Positions 23,034-36,149 of a stretch of DNA of 64,000 nt are shown in pieces. The stretch spans positions 434,001-498,000 of the forward strand of contig JACGCM010001390.1 of assembly GCA_014058105.1 (NCBI GenBank), in the 5' to 3' direction. Source of the DNA: Kingdonia uniflora (Eukaryota > Streptophyta > Magnoliopsida > Ranunculales > Circaeasteraceae). Position 1 is the stretch's first letter. Each line of letters starts with the position of its first letter. The notes below the pieces were generated by a model, which ran no database searches, was not told the DNA's origin, and was given only the letters and a program-made list of their open reading frames with translations. Position numbers and translations under genes: made by a program.

Positions 23034-23605
23034 TGACTGAGACTTTTGAGTATTCTTGGCCTAAGTCATCTGCTGGTATCCCATAATTTTATCAGGCTAT
23101 CGTAATATCTTTGGGTGCTTTATCATTTTCCTTTCTCTGATGTTCAATTCGTTGTTGAGCTTCATCAGTTCATTACCACCAACACCATCACTTGTATCAC
23201 ATAATCATGGTTTAGAATATCTTCATCTTTCATAAGCATAAGAATCTGAGCAACAAATTTTGAAGAAGGAAGAGTACAAAGCTAGTCATTTTCCCCGTAA
23301 GCTTGAAACTAGTGAAACAAACAGAACACATATAGTATCTATAAATCGAGGGTGTCAAGATCACTTGTATTTCAGGTCTCGGCATAATAAAGATTGCTGG
23401 CACAACATTTGCAGTTTCAGATATAGACGTAATACCCAGAGATGTATGGTTTGTATTTATTATTAGAAATGATCTATGGATGACTGTATCTTTTGAGTAA
23501 TCTATCTTTTTAGTACCCTATAATTTGATCAGATCTGTTGTAATATCTTTGGTTGTTTTTTCATTTTTCTTTCTCCAATATATAACTTGGTGTTGAACTT
23601 TAAAT
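23034..23605. repeat. Pair of ~90-bp direct repeats 435 bp apart
   Basis: The segment ATAATTTTATCAG then TAATATCTTTGGGTGCTTT...GTTGAGCTT at 23078-23162 recurs at 23513-23600 as ATAATTTGATCAG then TAATATCTTTGGTTGTTTT...GTTGAACTT. The preceding CTTTTGAGTA also recurs. The sequence between them is non-coding. Confidence 0.65.
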
Positions 23606-23857
23606 TGTAGAAACGATAACTGAAATCATATTACAGCGAATAAAGAGCTTTCCAATCTGAAAAAACAGAAATAACTCAAACATATTGTTAAATTAATTTA
23701 TAATCCCTGAGAAATTATATTCATCAAACTTGAAAGAATCTCGTTTGCCAGTTTTACAAACACACACAACTTTGAAACGAAGCTGTACAATTATGAACCA
23801 ACATGTCTTAATATAAACGAAGAAAAGGACTAATAATAAGGAAGATTGAACATCTCG

Positions 23858-24046
23858 CTAATATGCAAAGGGCTGGAGATGTCTCTGAAAAGGAATGATG
23901 GTCGAATATTGGTCGGTGCATTCCATCCCAAAGTTGTAAGAAAACTGCTCATCCAACACTAGATTTGGTACGTTCTCGTTCTCCGTGGGACTGAAGTTGA
24001 AGTTGTTGCCGTTGCAGTTGTCTACCCAAAGATCGGAGGAACCGCA
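23858..24046 (-). other. Short unidentified reading frame, possible terminal exon
   Basis: On the minus strand about 59 codons run open, starting near CGSSDLWVDNCNGNNFNFSP, through FSYNFGMECTDQYST, and ending PFQRHLQPFAY and a stop. The Asn-, Asp- and aromatic-rich make-up is like the C-terminal tail of plant transcription factors (for example R2R3-MYB), but there is no DNA-binding domain nearby and I cannot identify it. It could be a chance frame. Confidence 0.25.
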
Positions 24047-24049
24047 TGT

Positions 24050-25184
24050 TTTTCAAAAAATAAATAACGGGGTAATTTTGACAATTTGACAGTTTTAAGA
24101 TATTTCAGACTTCAGATTCCGTAATAAAACAAACATATTTTTTTACATTTCAGCTTCAACATTCAAACGCTAGATTCAGAAATCAGAATATGTAATCAAA
24201 AATCAGAATAAGTAAACAGAATCAGAAAAAAAAATTTTTTTTGAAGAAAGCATTACTTCTATTCTTCTAACGTAAATCTGAGTCGCCGAAGCAAAAACTC
24301 GGATTGATAAATGTTAACCTAATTAAAATGAGGGTTTTTACTAACACTAAAACATAAAACTAACTTCAAATCAAAACTAAATAAAAGCTTAAACTGAAGC
24401 CTAAACTTAATTTACTTTAAATCATCAACTTCAACAACCTCCTAAAAAAAAGAACCTAGCCTCCCTTTTATTGAACATAAGGGGGTGGAAACCCTAATTA
24501 GGAATATTCTAGAAACTGAGAAAAGTGCTCTCTTAACCTTGTGTTGGTTAATTAGAAACTTTCTAAAACTTACTAAGCATCTTTAGCAGAGAGACTTGAA
24601 TCAAAAGAACATAAATATAAATAGTCATTTGACATGTGAGAAACGAACATGAGAGATGATTCACATCATCTTCCTTGTATTGCTATTATTATTAAAAAAA
24701 ATTCAAATTATTTCAGCTTTGATTCACATCATGACCCGATCAACATGTGACACTCCAAGTCTCCAACGCATTCAACAAGTATAAGTAAAAATTTGAAGGC
24801 CAAAGAGGCCCTGGAAAATGAGCAAGAAAGGAAGTGTGAGGGGAAATCAAACTCAAAGAAAGCTGCTATGAAGAATTAGGACAGTGGTTATGGAAAGGTT
24901 GAATGTCTTAAAGTGGAAGAAGCTAATGACATCGACAACTATAGAATTCAAAGCTAGCGAGATGCGGGAATTAAAGAAGTAGAAACTTATGGCCACTTTT
25001 GTATTCTTTTTTTTTTTTGGAAGGCGACTTTTGTAATCTTCTATGATCTTTAGTTATAATTGTAACTAGCATCTGATCAAAACTTGGAAGAAGGGCATGA
25101 TTTTTTTGAGTTTAGGATGTCGTTCCAAGACACTCCTTATCTTTTGGCTCGCACTAAAAAAACATACTCAAAACTAGAAACTTC
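24050..25184. other. Non-coding AT-rich stretch
   Basis: No supported gene. 24090-24240 is rich in TTCAGA and AATCAGAATA words of the kind seen inside some hAT MITEs, but no paired ends are visible. Confidence 0.4.
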
Positions 25185-26231
25185 TTGGTAAGAATTTGGA
25201 GGATAAACAGAGCTTATTGTCACTTGTGTGATGCTAAAGAAGATAGCAAAGAACGCCTATTCTTAAAGTGCCCATTTGCCAGAAAAAATTGGCCTCTTAT
25301 TCTCACATCTTTGAAAATAACAAGAGTCATTCAAAGCTGGGATGAAGGTGAACTGGAAAATCAAGTATAACTTTGAGACTCAATATGCTTCTAAAATATC
25401 GAAATTGCCTTACCTGGTGCAATCTACAATGTGTGTGGATTGAGAGAAAGAAATCCATTTTCAAAAAACTAGCAGAGCAGAAGATATCATTCTGAAACTT
25501 GCCAAGTTTGAAGTTGCAGTTTTTTCTTTATAAAGTTGAAGTTGCAGTTCAATGTGTGCAATCTTCTCGCAGATTTTGACTCCCCAAGAGTTAGAGATGT
25601 ACTTGATAATTAAAGATGTAACAGCCATCATGAGGTTAAGGGTTCGAATCTCACTAGTTGTGGGGTTTGAGATTGGTATGTGCCCCGTCGGTTTGTGTCG
25701 GCTTGCTCGGTTCATGGGGTTTGCGGGCTATTGCACAAGCTCAAGAGGATCTAGTCGGGAATTGAGGGTCTGGCGAGATGGATGGCCTGGATACCTCTAG
25801 TTACAAAAAGAAAAAGCTTGTCAACAAGATTTTTAAACACGTCAAAGGAATTGCTTGCTCACCTACATTAGAAATGGTGATAAACAGTGCTGGTTGCTTC
25901 TCAATTGAGAAACGATTAAGATGTTATGCCCTTCCTATCTTTGATTGGACCTACTGATCACTAACTGAATATTGGAGAGGTTGCGATTATAGAAATATAC
26001 CATGGTCTGAAATTGGGCTACTACTATGGGGTAGTATGAGGTTATCACTTATTTTGTATGTGCAAAGAGAGTAGTTGGTATGATCTGGAAACCCCCATGG
26101 AAATGCCTTGACTACTTCAGACAAATACAAAGGATGAAGATGACAGCTGACGAGCTCATCTACAATTTCAACTATAAAGAAGGGAATTATCCAACAGATC
26201 ATTTGACAAACATTATAGATATTTCCCCAAT
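25185..26231 (+). mobile_element. LINE 3' end: zinc-binding RT domain and RNase H remnants
   Basis: Frame 25185-25370 contains CHLCDAKEDSKERLFLKCPF ahead of ARKNW, the C-x2-C...H/C pattern of the plant reverse-transcriptase zinc-binding domain (zf-RVT). Further on, 26080-26268 reads MIWKPPWKCLDYF, then YKEGNYPTDHLTN. This is the end of a non-LTR RNase H domain, where relatives have REGN-xADxLAN. Order zf-RVT then RNase H fits the tail of a plant LINE. The two parts are separated by other DNA, possibly a SINE, and the frames are broken. The left flank of a copia LTR cuts the unit at 26231. A second copy of the RNase H part lies at 56618-57046. Confidence 0.6.
25560..25825 (+). mobile_element. 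Possible SINE inserted in the LINE tail
   Basis: GGTTCGAATCTC at 25641-25652 is a perfect pol III B-box-like word. A T/G-rich body follows and ends in CTCTAGTTACAAAAAGAAAAAG, like the tail of plant SINEs. The related LINE copy at 56618 lacks this block, consistent with an insertion. The A box and target duplication are not convincing. Confidence 0.35.
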
Positions 26232-26510
26232 TGTTAAGAACAAAAGCAATCTCTATCTAACTACTTAATCATGCACATGTACACACAATATATATAGAGA
26301 AAAGAGAAGCCTTTATTGATGAACTTGTTGAAGGTTACATATAAATAGCCCTAATATGAATATATTTGCAAGGAAAGAGTACAATCCTATGTCGTAGATG
26401 GGTGGTGGACGCGTATAAGTTGTCTCATCAAAACCTCTAGCCAATAAAACCCTCTGGGACAGAAATTACGATATAAGGAAAAATAGTACAATACGCAAGT
26501 GTCCACATCA
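26232..26510 (-). repeat. LTR of the minus-strand copia element
   Basis: 279 bp running TG (26232) to CA (26510) on the plus strand. A purine-rich block (AGGAGGAGAGG on the minus strand) sits just inside it, as expected for a 3' LTR. A homologous LTR piece lies at 53685-53825, sharing TAGCCCTAATAT and TTTATTGATGAA. Confidence 0.65.
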
Positions 26511-27046
26511 GCTGGAGACCTCTCCTCCTGACGTTTATCTCCTTGAAATGTGTCTCTCTGAAATGCCAAAGAATACAAACTTCACATGCCTATTCCGTAT
26601 ACCAATATCTTGAACGTAGGTGGTGTAAGAGTCTTTGTGAATAGATCTTCAAAGTTATCTCTTGAACGCTCTTGAACAATATAAATTTCATTTGCCTTCT
26701 ATAATTCGTGAGTATGGAAGAACTTCAGTGAAATATATTTGGTTATGTTGTTTTCGATAAAACTTCCATTGACTTGAGTAATGTAGGCAATATTATTTTC
26801 ATAAAGAGTCATGGGTTTCGTCTAGACAAAACTCAGTCCACAAGTTCCGTTGATGTGATTCTTTATGGAGCGTAACCAAAAATATTCTTTGCCAGCTTTA
26901 TAAAGTCTGAGAATCTTCGTGTGGTTCGAGGATATATCAACCATCGTCTGCTTCACTGATCTTCATGAAATTGCCATACATAAACATATAACCCATCTGA
27001 GAACGACATCTATGTGGGTCTGACAAGTATCCTGCGTTGACGTACC

Positions 27047-27256
27047 CTATAATTTTACGTTTACCATTTTACAGGTAAAATATACCCAAGTCCATTGTGC
27101 CAGTTTTAGGTACCTCAGAGTGTGCTTGATCGCATTCCAGTGCCTTTGGGTAGGAGAGGAATTATGTCGAGCCAAACAGTTCAGTGCGAATGAGATATCG
27201 AGTCTTGTACACCTGACTAAGCAAAACAAAACACTAATTGCTCCTACATAAGGCAT
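27047..27256 (-). pseudogene. Copia reverse transcriptase to RNase H fragment
   Basis: The open frame reads MPYVGAISVLFCLVRCTRLD, then ISFALNCLARHNSSPTQRHW and NAIKHTLRYLK. This is the copia segment usually written PYLSAIGALMYLA-CTRPDI-FAVN-LARYSSSPT-RHW-GIKHILRYLKGT. It is inactive and flanked by stops, part of the minus-strand copia element. Confidence 0.8.
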
Positions 27257-29810
27257 CTCGGCCTTCAGAGTTCCTCCCCCTTATTAGGAGGGCAGAAGAT
27301 GTCCTTGTCTATCTCTAGGTAAAGGACTATCAAAGGCATGCTCAAACTATGAACTGCATCCATATCGCCTAATGTATGTGTATGCCATTGCCAAGATGTT
27401 CATTCTGCTAATTGTCACAATACTTGGTTTCCCAAGATCTTTAATTTCAAATTCCTTCTTAAGGTATTCGGCGGCTCTCGTGATCTCCCTCAAAGTTCTA
27501 GCAATATTCAAACCATCTAGTACACTGTTATGATGACTAAGCTAATATATGTGCTCTTAGTGAGAACACATGGGCATATAAGACTATTTGTAAAGTCCTC
27601 GACCTTCAAATACTCAGTCAGCTTACTGTGCTACATGAGCTATGATTACTTTAAGCCAACAATGACTTATCCAGTTTTATTATGTACGCACCTCCTACGT
27701 TGGGCTCAATTACTTCTGGAAGCTTACACCCCTTTAGTAAGTTCTTGGTGATAATTGTATCTAGTTTCCCATATAGATATATGGTACTACATATGACGCA
27801 TGTCTAGTTTGCCATTAACAACTAATAAAATGATCAAGTACTGGAACGTTGTAGTATCCATGAATAAAGAAAAAGCTCTCATCATTATATTAGGTCTCTG
27901 AGAGAATCCCTGGGAAACTAGTCTTGCCTTGACCTAATGGTCTCTACAAGTTCATTACATTTTTGTACAAATTCCCATTTGTATCCGATATGCTCTTTGG
28001 TATCTCTTCGCATTTTGCTAGCAGGCTGAGCTTCACTTGGATTCCAAATACCCACTTTGGTCAATGTATAACAACACAGTCATCTACAGTAAGTGGTTAA
28101 TAATCCTCATCCTTGATGGTGGGATTAACAGCGAAGGTGAATGCGTTGTTGACAATCGCTATTGAACGATCCTCCGTTATACCATTACAGACATAATAGA
28201 TCAAAATCTCTTTATTATCATGTACATGTGCCACGTCGGGTATGTCTCATAATACATCAACTGATCACGTAACTACTATTGCCTAGTCGATTGGTGGTTA
28301 CATCCTCGATGAATCGGCTCCACCATTAGCCATTTCTTGTGCCTTATTCTATTACTCCTAGGCTCATAATATTTACTTCTTACGACGCTATGTAGTTAGC
28401 ACGAGTCTTAGATTTGTTTGCGGGAGGCATGCAACTTTCCTTGGAACGTTCAGTTATGAAGGTGTATTACTTGTAGGTACATGCACCTCGGTTATTCTAG
28501 TACTATCGCTAAATACATTTAAGTAATTCATTTGCGTCCTGTTGCAAGTGAAGAATCCGTTGAACCTTATTGCCACTATCTTGTATAAAAGGATCTAGAT
28601 GAGACAATGATGGTGTCTTCCAATAAATCTTGGGGCTCATCCAAGGCATTAACTGTCATATCTCCCCCTAATGCTGGGAAATATCATCTCATCAAAGTGA
28701 CAATATGCTCTATAGTAAATACATTGCCGTTGCCAGTGGGTTTTAAATATCTAAAGATAGATGACGAATTGCAACCCACATAAATACTAGGCCGACTCTC
28801 AGGACCCAATTTCATGAATTGCGGAGCTGTCCTTAATACCTGCATGATACATTTAAATGTGCACAGAAGGGTGACACTGCGTTCCCACCCAGTTACTAGT
28901 TATTTTGGGAAAATCTGATGATTCGTTATCAGATGAACTCTAATCAGTGTTACGGGGAGCGAGAATGCGTGAGCAAGAATGCATAGTCTACACACTAGCT
29001 GAAATTAGTTAATATAATAACAGTGGCCTAGCGATTAAATCTAATTACTAGATTAGGTTCTCCGCCAACTCGAGTTGGGTATGGAAATGATACTCTCGAT
29101 GCTCAATCATCTATCCCATTAGAGGTACAATAATTATCAGACGCGCTGGAGGTAAACTCACCAGCTCTGTCAAGTCGAGCTGACTTGATCGATCGATCAT
29201 GGAACTGAGCTGGCGATCGAATGATCTAAGTAAGAAGTTGTGCTAACGTTGTGTTTCTAATTGATAACAACAGGCAAGCATATGACCATCTTCAAGATGT
29301 GTTTATTATGACCATAAATACTCAAATGGGCCACTATATGGATGGATAGGTCCTCATGTGTATCCATGGATGCGTAGGACGAAAGGCTGGAGATGTCACT
29401 CCATATTAGTCATACTAGGGTGCACAATAGACTTTCCTTGAAAGTAATCGTTGCACAAACACTCTCTGGATCTTCTCCCCTTTAAGGGAAAGTCAAAAAA
29501 CCTTCCCGATAATCCTCTTGATTATCCTAGCCCAGAGGAATGTATTGGAAACCGTTCCAATATCATTTTCTGACCTTTGGACGTGAATTTAATGTACATA
29601 ACCTGCCTGCCATTTTCTTCTATCGTCTCTATTATCATGTATGTTCCTAAAGGTTAGCCAATTCTTATTGGATTTACTAGCATATAAAGTGGACTGGATA
29701 CCTAGTAATGTATCGTTAGGGAGTAATTGCTTAGCACCCCCAGTGCTACCTATCGCGTTGGTCGTGTCAGTGATAGTCGTGACATCCCAAACGTATAAGA
29801 TCAAAGAAAA

Positions 29811-30519
29811 TAAATATTTTCATATCTCAAAAATGATCAAGTGCGCGGTACTACTATCTCTAAGACATGTGTCGTTACTCATCCGATTATCGGTAAATGT
29901 TCTATGAGCAGATAGATTAATTGGGCATGTTGTATAGCAAATCAAAGCTATTATACATGAAATTTAACTATTTCCAAAGTTATAAATTTAAAATAATCAC
30001 AAAACAAAATGAAATCTCATAGATGTGATACCTAATTAGTGCATGTCATTAGCATTTAATGAAACTGACGAGTGAAGAGTTCCAACTCAATCAAAGATAG
30101 TATTAGTGAAGTACTAGCAATTGGACACACACTATAGCGTGTGCCTATAAAAATTTGAAAATTTATTACAAAGAGAAGAGCGTGAGAAAGGCAGAGGAAG
30201 CTTATATGACTGAAATCTTAGTTTAACTTATTATTGAAGCACAAGTGTTCAAAAGGAACAATTAGGCCTTAAAATTATATTGTACTGTTTGCAAAATTTG
30301 AAATTCCTAACCCTTAAATAATGAATGACGTCAGAGTACCTTGATTGACAAATCAATTAATAAGCTTCCATTAAAGGCAACTCTTCACGAATCAAATGCC
30401 AACTACTTACAGTAGCAAATACTTTTCAAATCTTCTCTTAGACCCATAGAAAAATAATAAATCAAAGATGATGTTTAGCCCAAGCAAGCATCTCTCTCTT
30501 ATTTTTTGGCCCTAGACAT
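29811..30519. other. Non-coding flank left of the large MULE
   Basis: No supported gene. Together with the sequence right of 39470 this would have been continuous before the MULE inserted. It may include remains of the copia 5' region, which I cannot recognise. Confidence 0.4.
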
Positions 30520-30528
30520 TTGGAACAA
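30520..30528. repeat. 9-bp target site duplication, left copy (MULE-1)
   Basis: TTGGAACAA directly precedes the element and recurs exactly at 39462-39470. A 9-bp duplication is the Mutator superfamily signature. Confidence 0.93.
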
Positions 30529-30617
30529 GGGAGAGGATTCCCCTACACACCAATTTTGCTACACTCCTCTTACAATCTCTCCTAACCACACAACCTATCT
30601 GACGTGGCATCTCACTC
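30529..30617 (+). repeat. Left terminal inverted repeat of MULE-1
   Basis: About 89 bp matching the reverse complement of 39372-39461 with around ten differences. It is followed by CT- and CA-rich sequence leading to the internal gene. Confidence 0.9.
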
Positions 30618-31074
30618 CCTTTTTTTTCAGAGGGAAAAATTGTGACGTGGACAAAGAAAAAATGCTCACAGTGACTCACTCGCAACTCACTCACACTCAC
30701 AGACTCTCTCTCTCTATCAATCAGCTCTCACTGAATTACTCTAACAACTCGCCCACATTCACTCTCTCCCTCAGTTAATATATATCTCTCTCAGTCACTC
30801 TCTCTCTCACTTACTCTTTATCTATCGGTGATTATAAACCTCGGTGGACTGTCATCATACACCAGATTTGAGAGCTGTAAATCAGAGGACTGTCATCATA
30901 CACGTAATCTTAACTGACCAGGTAATCGAATGCATTCCCTTCAAAGGATTACTATTCCCATTATCTTGTGTTTTTTTTTTTTTTTTTAAATTTCTCATGT
31001 AATCCGTTAAGCCCTTTTTTTTTTTACCAAATTTTTGAGGAATTTCCCCAAATTTTAGGATTTAAGCAGAACAT

Positions 31075-31325
31075 CGACAAATTACCCACTCTAGGTTGTG
31101 TGAAACGATTGTAAAATTGTTGATGTCTGATTAATCGACAATAATTAATTGTCGATTCTGTTAAACTTTCTAAATATTGTCGATAAATTTGATGTTCGAC
31201 AATTTATATTGTCAATTATCGTGAAATCGACAATTTCTTGAAAATAAATGTCGATTATATATCTCATCGACAATATTGCAATGATTAATTGTCAAATTTT
31301 ATAGTGGTCAACAATTTTTTTATCT
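31075..31325. repeat. ATTGTCGA / TCGACAAT cluster 1 (5' of the PMD gene)
   Basis: In about 250 bp the word ATTGTCGA, its complement TCGACAAT and one-base variants occur about ten times in both orientations. They are separated by 10 to 25 bp of AT-rich spacer. The cluster ends shortly before the ATG at 31382. Confidence 0.8.
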
Positions 31326-32949
31326 TTGACATTTTCAGTGTTTAAACTGATTTAATGCCTAATTAGAGTTTCTTAAGCAGGATGGCACAAAAACAGAAAG
31401 TCCCAGAGAAGATATGCCCAACAACTTCATATCGAAAGAGGTTAATTGAATAGCGAGAAGATCCCTCGCAACTAAATTTTAATCAATCTCCTTGTGTGCC
31501 CGCCAAAAGAAGCAAAACTGATTCTAGTAGGGCAGAAAAAAGTGGGAGTGTCCCTCAAGTAGCGGTGCCACCTGAAGAAATTTAGGATGTTGAAAGTCCT
31601 TCTACAAGTGGGGGCAATTCCCAAGCAACTGTTTCTAGTACATATTTTTTCTATCTCAATACACCAGTTCCTGCGAACGATACTCTGTAATATGAACCTT
31701 TCCTAAACCTTGCAGTTGAAGAACAAGAGCAGGGTACGAGAACCACTGCCGAAGAAGGTATCCAGGATGGCAACAACAATGACTCAAGTAGTAAGTCAAA
31801 AGTAAACGAATATGGGCCCAGGGACACCAGTTTGTTAACGAGCTTCCAAACACACAAAGCGAAAGCTCTAGCTCTTGGTCAGGTACTATTTCAGTAGCCA
31901 ATTATTTTAGTCTTGATCCCAATTCTAGCAATGTTCCCTTCTTTTATTTAGGCAATGATTTCATTGATGGGATGATTATATTGTATTTACAGGAGCTGGA
32001 TATCTACAGGTGTTTCACCACAGTCCTACTTGGGACATTGGTAGGGAGGTGGAGAAGGTCCAAAATTTGGTTAACCTGCAAGGGCTTGGCAGAATTGGAG
32101 CCATTTCATACACACACTACAATGCAACATTGATTACAGTTTTCGTCGAGCGTTGGCATCTAGAGACCAGCCGTTTTCATTTTAAATGGGGTGAGATTAC
32201 TATCACATTGGAAGATATGTGGAGATTAATTGGGTTGAGAGTTGGCGGTGATATGACAATTGTTCAGGGAAAGTGGGGAGCAACTAATGTCAGACAAGTT
32301 TTTAGAATATTTTTACCAAAGCGATCAAGTTTACCATGATCTCAAGGCTAGAGGTGTGGGGATATTTCTTTTACTACTGAAGATGGTCGATTTCTTCGCC
32401 TATAAGGTTAGAAGAAATGCAGCAGCAGAGGCATCTTCTTCCTTTGAACCCCCCGAGTTTGTCTTCTCGAGCTGTTGCCAAAGCATACATGTTGTATATT
32501 TTAGGATCCTTTCTTTTCCCTACCAAGAAAAGGACTGATGTATCACCAAAGTATCTTAATTTCTTTGAGTCCAAGAGCTCAGAGATTAAATGGTCATGGG
32601 GAGCTGCGACGTTGACACACCTGTATTATAGTTTAGGCACTTCTTTGAGAGTGAATGCTAAAGATCTTGCATGCTCTACTACATTACTAGAAGTGAGTGT
32701 ATGCATACATTTATTAGTTTCGTTGATGGTGTGTTGCTTTCTTTACATTATAATTGAAGGTTTTTTAATTTTTATAGTCCTGGATATTCAAGCACTTCCT
32801 GAAGCTCCCTCGAATTCCAAAATTGAATGATTTCCATGATCCTTAGTACTGTACGAGGTGGTCTTGGAGTAGATCGACAAACGATAGATCTGGTGAAAAG
32901 GCTTTAAAGATATTTAGAGAAGCGCTGGACAACTATAAGCTTGAGGATG

Positions 32950-33290
32950 TAAGTTCCCTTTAACTTTGTTGGATTAATTTCCCTTAATTTCCTAGTCATT
33001 TATAGTTGGAAATTGTAAAAAATTTAGAGTTGAAAATTGTCGAAATTTGGAATGTTCGACAATTAATGAGTAAGAAATTGTCGAACCTTCCAAATGTTCG
33101 ACAATTTCATATTCATTAATTGTCGATGACATGATTTGTCGACAATTTCATCTAATATATTGTCGAGCATTTGTAAAATTGACAATTTGATAATAATTTA
33201 TTATCGATTATAAGCATAATCGATAATTTATATTATAACTAATTGTCGATCCTCCTTACGTCGACAATAATGTTATCTTACTTGGTGAAA
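32950..33290. repeat. ATTGTCGA / TCGACAAT cluster 2 (intron)
   Basis: About ten copies or near copies in both orientations lie in the intron between the donor at 32949 and the acceptor at 33329. Pairs such as ATTGTCGAACC...GTTCGACAATT can fold into short stems. Confidence 0.8.
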
Positions 33291-34144
33291 ATTTGTATAA
33301 ATTTATTTGCCTTTTCTTTCGTGTTCTAGGTCGTCAGGGACCCGTACTTGGAAAAGAGAACAGACAAACATGTGTTCAAAAAAGTTGCTAGTTTCACTGA
33401 TTTTATTTCTAGTCCTGAACACATTGAGGGGTACTATCCTGACAGAGTACAACGCCAGTTCAACCAAAAGCAATATGTGCCTAGGAATCCCATTTGTATT
33501 GAGTATAGCGGTTTGCATTTTGCTGTTTAACGATGTGCATACAAACTGAAGTATAATTGGGCGGATCTATTCTCTGGAGAGAAATAGAAGGCATCTTTAA
33601 TTAGAATAAGGGGGTGAAAAGTACATGATGGAATCCCCGTCTGTGTTGAAGGATACTTTGAATGGTTCAAAAGTGTTTATTTCACCAAACTTTTCCCTAC
33701 TAATGTTAATCTTGATGAAAATGATGATGGGAGGATATTGGGCGATGGTGGTGGTGTTGGTGGTGGTGTTGGGAGTCCTGTTGAGGGTGGTGTTGGTGGT
33801 GGTGGTGTTGGAAGTCCTATTGGGGGTGGTGGTCTTTCACAGCGTGAACATGTCAATATTCCTATTATAGTGTTTGTCCCTTGGAGTAACACATTTGTTG
33901 CTTCTTCAAATATGCTTATACTCTTTTATAGGTTGAAGGCCAAAATAACGATATCTTTCGTTTGGAAGAGGAGATCTCCAACTTGAAGTTAACGCAGGAG
34001 GTGGATGACCGAGCAAAATCAGAATTGCTTGAGGCGCTCAAGTTGAAGGTAGGCACATATTCTCCTCACCTTTTAACTAATATTGGCATACTAGTACTCA
34101 CATTGAATGTAAATTATTTTAAACTGAAGTTTAAATGCAACGTA

Positions 34145-34300
34145 GTTAATTATTGTCGATTCTAAGTATAATCGACAATTTATAGTCATTTATTGTCGAT
34201 TATATATACCCTAGAATTCGATAATAAATAGTACTTTATTGTCGATTATAAAGGTAATCAACAATTTATAGTACTTAATTGTCGATTACATGTATATTCA
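34145..34300. repeat. ATTGTCGA / TCGACAAT cluster 3 (intron)
   Basis: Five or six copies lie in an intron between coiled-coil exons, for example TATTGTCGATTCTAAG followed by ATCGACAATTTATAG. Confidence 0.78.
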
Positions 34301-35254
34301 ATTTATTCACCTTACTATTTAATTTCTTAGTGACTTTAATTAATATATTTCCCTTACTATTATAGACAGATGAATGTGAAAGATTGAAAGAGTCAAATGA
34401 CAAATTGCAAGCCGACCTTTAGGCGAAGCAAGACTTGAGCGAAACAGAGAAGAAGTTGAATGATAAGGTATTCGTAGTTTCTTTTCCCCTAGTTTGCCAC
34501 ATTTTAGCATTCCCTCCTTTCTGTGTTGTTCATAGATGTCATATATTTTTGTTATCAAAACTTGGAGTACAATTCACCGAAGGAAACAAATAAGAAGTTG
34601 TCAGAAGATGTTTTTCCTTTGAAGGAGTTGCTTGCAGATTTGAACATACAATTAGAAAAGAAAGTAAGTACTATTGATATCTCTACTATTAATGCGAAGG
34701 ACAAACATGTTTATTGATAGTTATTCATTTATTTGGAAGTACTCATTTGTGATTGATAACAGGTGAACGAGTGTGAAACCCTGGCTTCTATCAATGAGAA
34801 GTTGATGGAAGAAGTTGTAAATCTGCAACCACAACCCTTAGTTGTGAGTAGGAAATATTATATAAAGGAATATAGTACATCAAAACCAATATGCCATTTA
34901 TTAATTGTTTCATGATTATCCTTTTTTTTATGTGTAGCTAAATTTGGCTCCACACTCAGAGCCAAACGTTGTAGGAGTCGAAGACTGGAAGCAAAAGTAC
35001 GACGAGTTAAGCGCAAAGTACGAAGAAGCACAAAGGAAGTTGAGTGAGAGAGATAAAAATGTAAGTTGATTTAGAGGAGAGTTTCTATATCAGTGGATTT
35101 TTGGAAGACAGTTCATTTTTTGTTAGAGAAAATTTTCTATGTTACTGGATTTTTTAATAAATGTCTTTTAAATATTTTAGATTTTTTTTTAAAATTAGCA
35201 ACTATTAGCAATATTGTCTGTCATGCGTTTGTGTTTTTTTTATATTTGGACATA

Positions 35255-35500
35255 TTATTGTCGAAATCGACATATTATTGTCGATTTCGACAATAATGTA
35301 AATTGTCGATAATTTATTGTCGACAATTTTGATAATCGACAATATCAAAATTGGTAAAATCGTTTCAAATTACAAAATTATCGAAAAAGGTATATGTCGA
35401 CTATTATTTTGTCAAACCTGGTAGGTCTCGACAATATTATTGTCGATAATGGTGGTTGTTGACAATTTATTATCGACTTGTATAAAACTAGTTGACAATT
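35255..35500. repeat. ATTGTCGA / TCGACAAT cluster 4 (intron)
   Basis: Dense cluster of a dozen or so copies and variants in the intron before the exon at 35588. TTATTGTCGATTTCGACAATAA at 35274 is a nearly perfect back-to-back palindrome. Confidence 0.82.
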
Positions 35501-36149
35501 TTAGGATTCAGTCGCTGACTAGCTCTTCTATACTCTGATTTTGTATGTTTTAACTATTTATGTATATATACACACATGTTTGATAGGTGAAGGCCACTCA
35601 TGACAGGTGGTACGCCAAATATATTCACGAAACCAACAAGCTTGTAAGTCGTCGTGTGACTTCAAATTTTCTTTGCACGAAATATTAATAATGTCTCTCA
35701 AAATGGGACCTATACTATTCAGGAAACCAAACTGATGATATCGGAAGAGACTAGATTCAATCTTCAAACTGACAATGAGGAGTGGGTGTGTGCACCTTTG
35801 TCATCCAACGCTTGTAGTTTGGTTTTAAATTACTTTGATTTATTTTTTAACTACGGTCTCGTAGTTATGTTTGCGATGCAGGGAGTCTGGCGCCTGACAC
35901 TAAAAGGTATCATTGAAGGAAGCGTAGGGGATTTTCAAGATCCCGATGACCCAATATGGGAGGAACTAGGTCTGCAGTTTACTAAACTTTTAACTATTGC
36001 TCAAGAGGGTCCAAAAGGAGAATATCAGGATGACTTGATCTTAGAAGGGAGGGGGGAGTATAACGAGATGATTAAATCAAGGTTGAAGAAGATTGATGAT
36101 AAAACCAAGCTAAAATGTACTTTGTTTCAACCATTTAATTGGTTCTAAC

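Larger units (their letters stand above)
26232..29810 (-). mobile_element. Decayed Ty1/copia element on the minus strand
   Basis: The left end is the element's 3' LTR (26232-26510). Moving right, I read on the minus strand the end of RNase H (about 26560-26640), an RT to RNase H piece (27047-27256), an integrase C-terminal stretch (about 28620-28900, including GPESRPSIYVGC and FPALGGD) and an integrase core piece (29290-29420, GPIHPYSGPFEYLW). Order and wording match copia elements with GPIHPPSGPFRYF integrases. All frames are heavily broken. The right LTR is absent, so the right end is uncertain. Confidence 0.65.

Noticed and set aside
24050..24240. MITE pairing GGGGTTATTTG (22302) with 24054-24240
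   Set aside because: The candidate right end does not match the left over more than a few bases and no target duplication is found.
33677..33892. Proline-rich minus-strand frame
   Set aside because: It is the complement of the Gly/Val-rich GGT repeat in the PMD gene.
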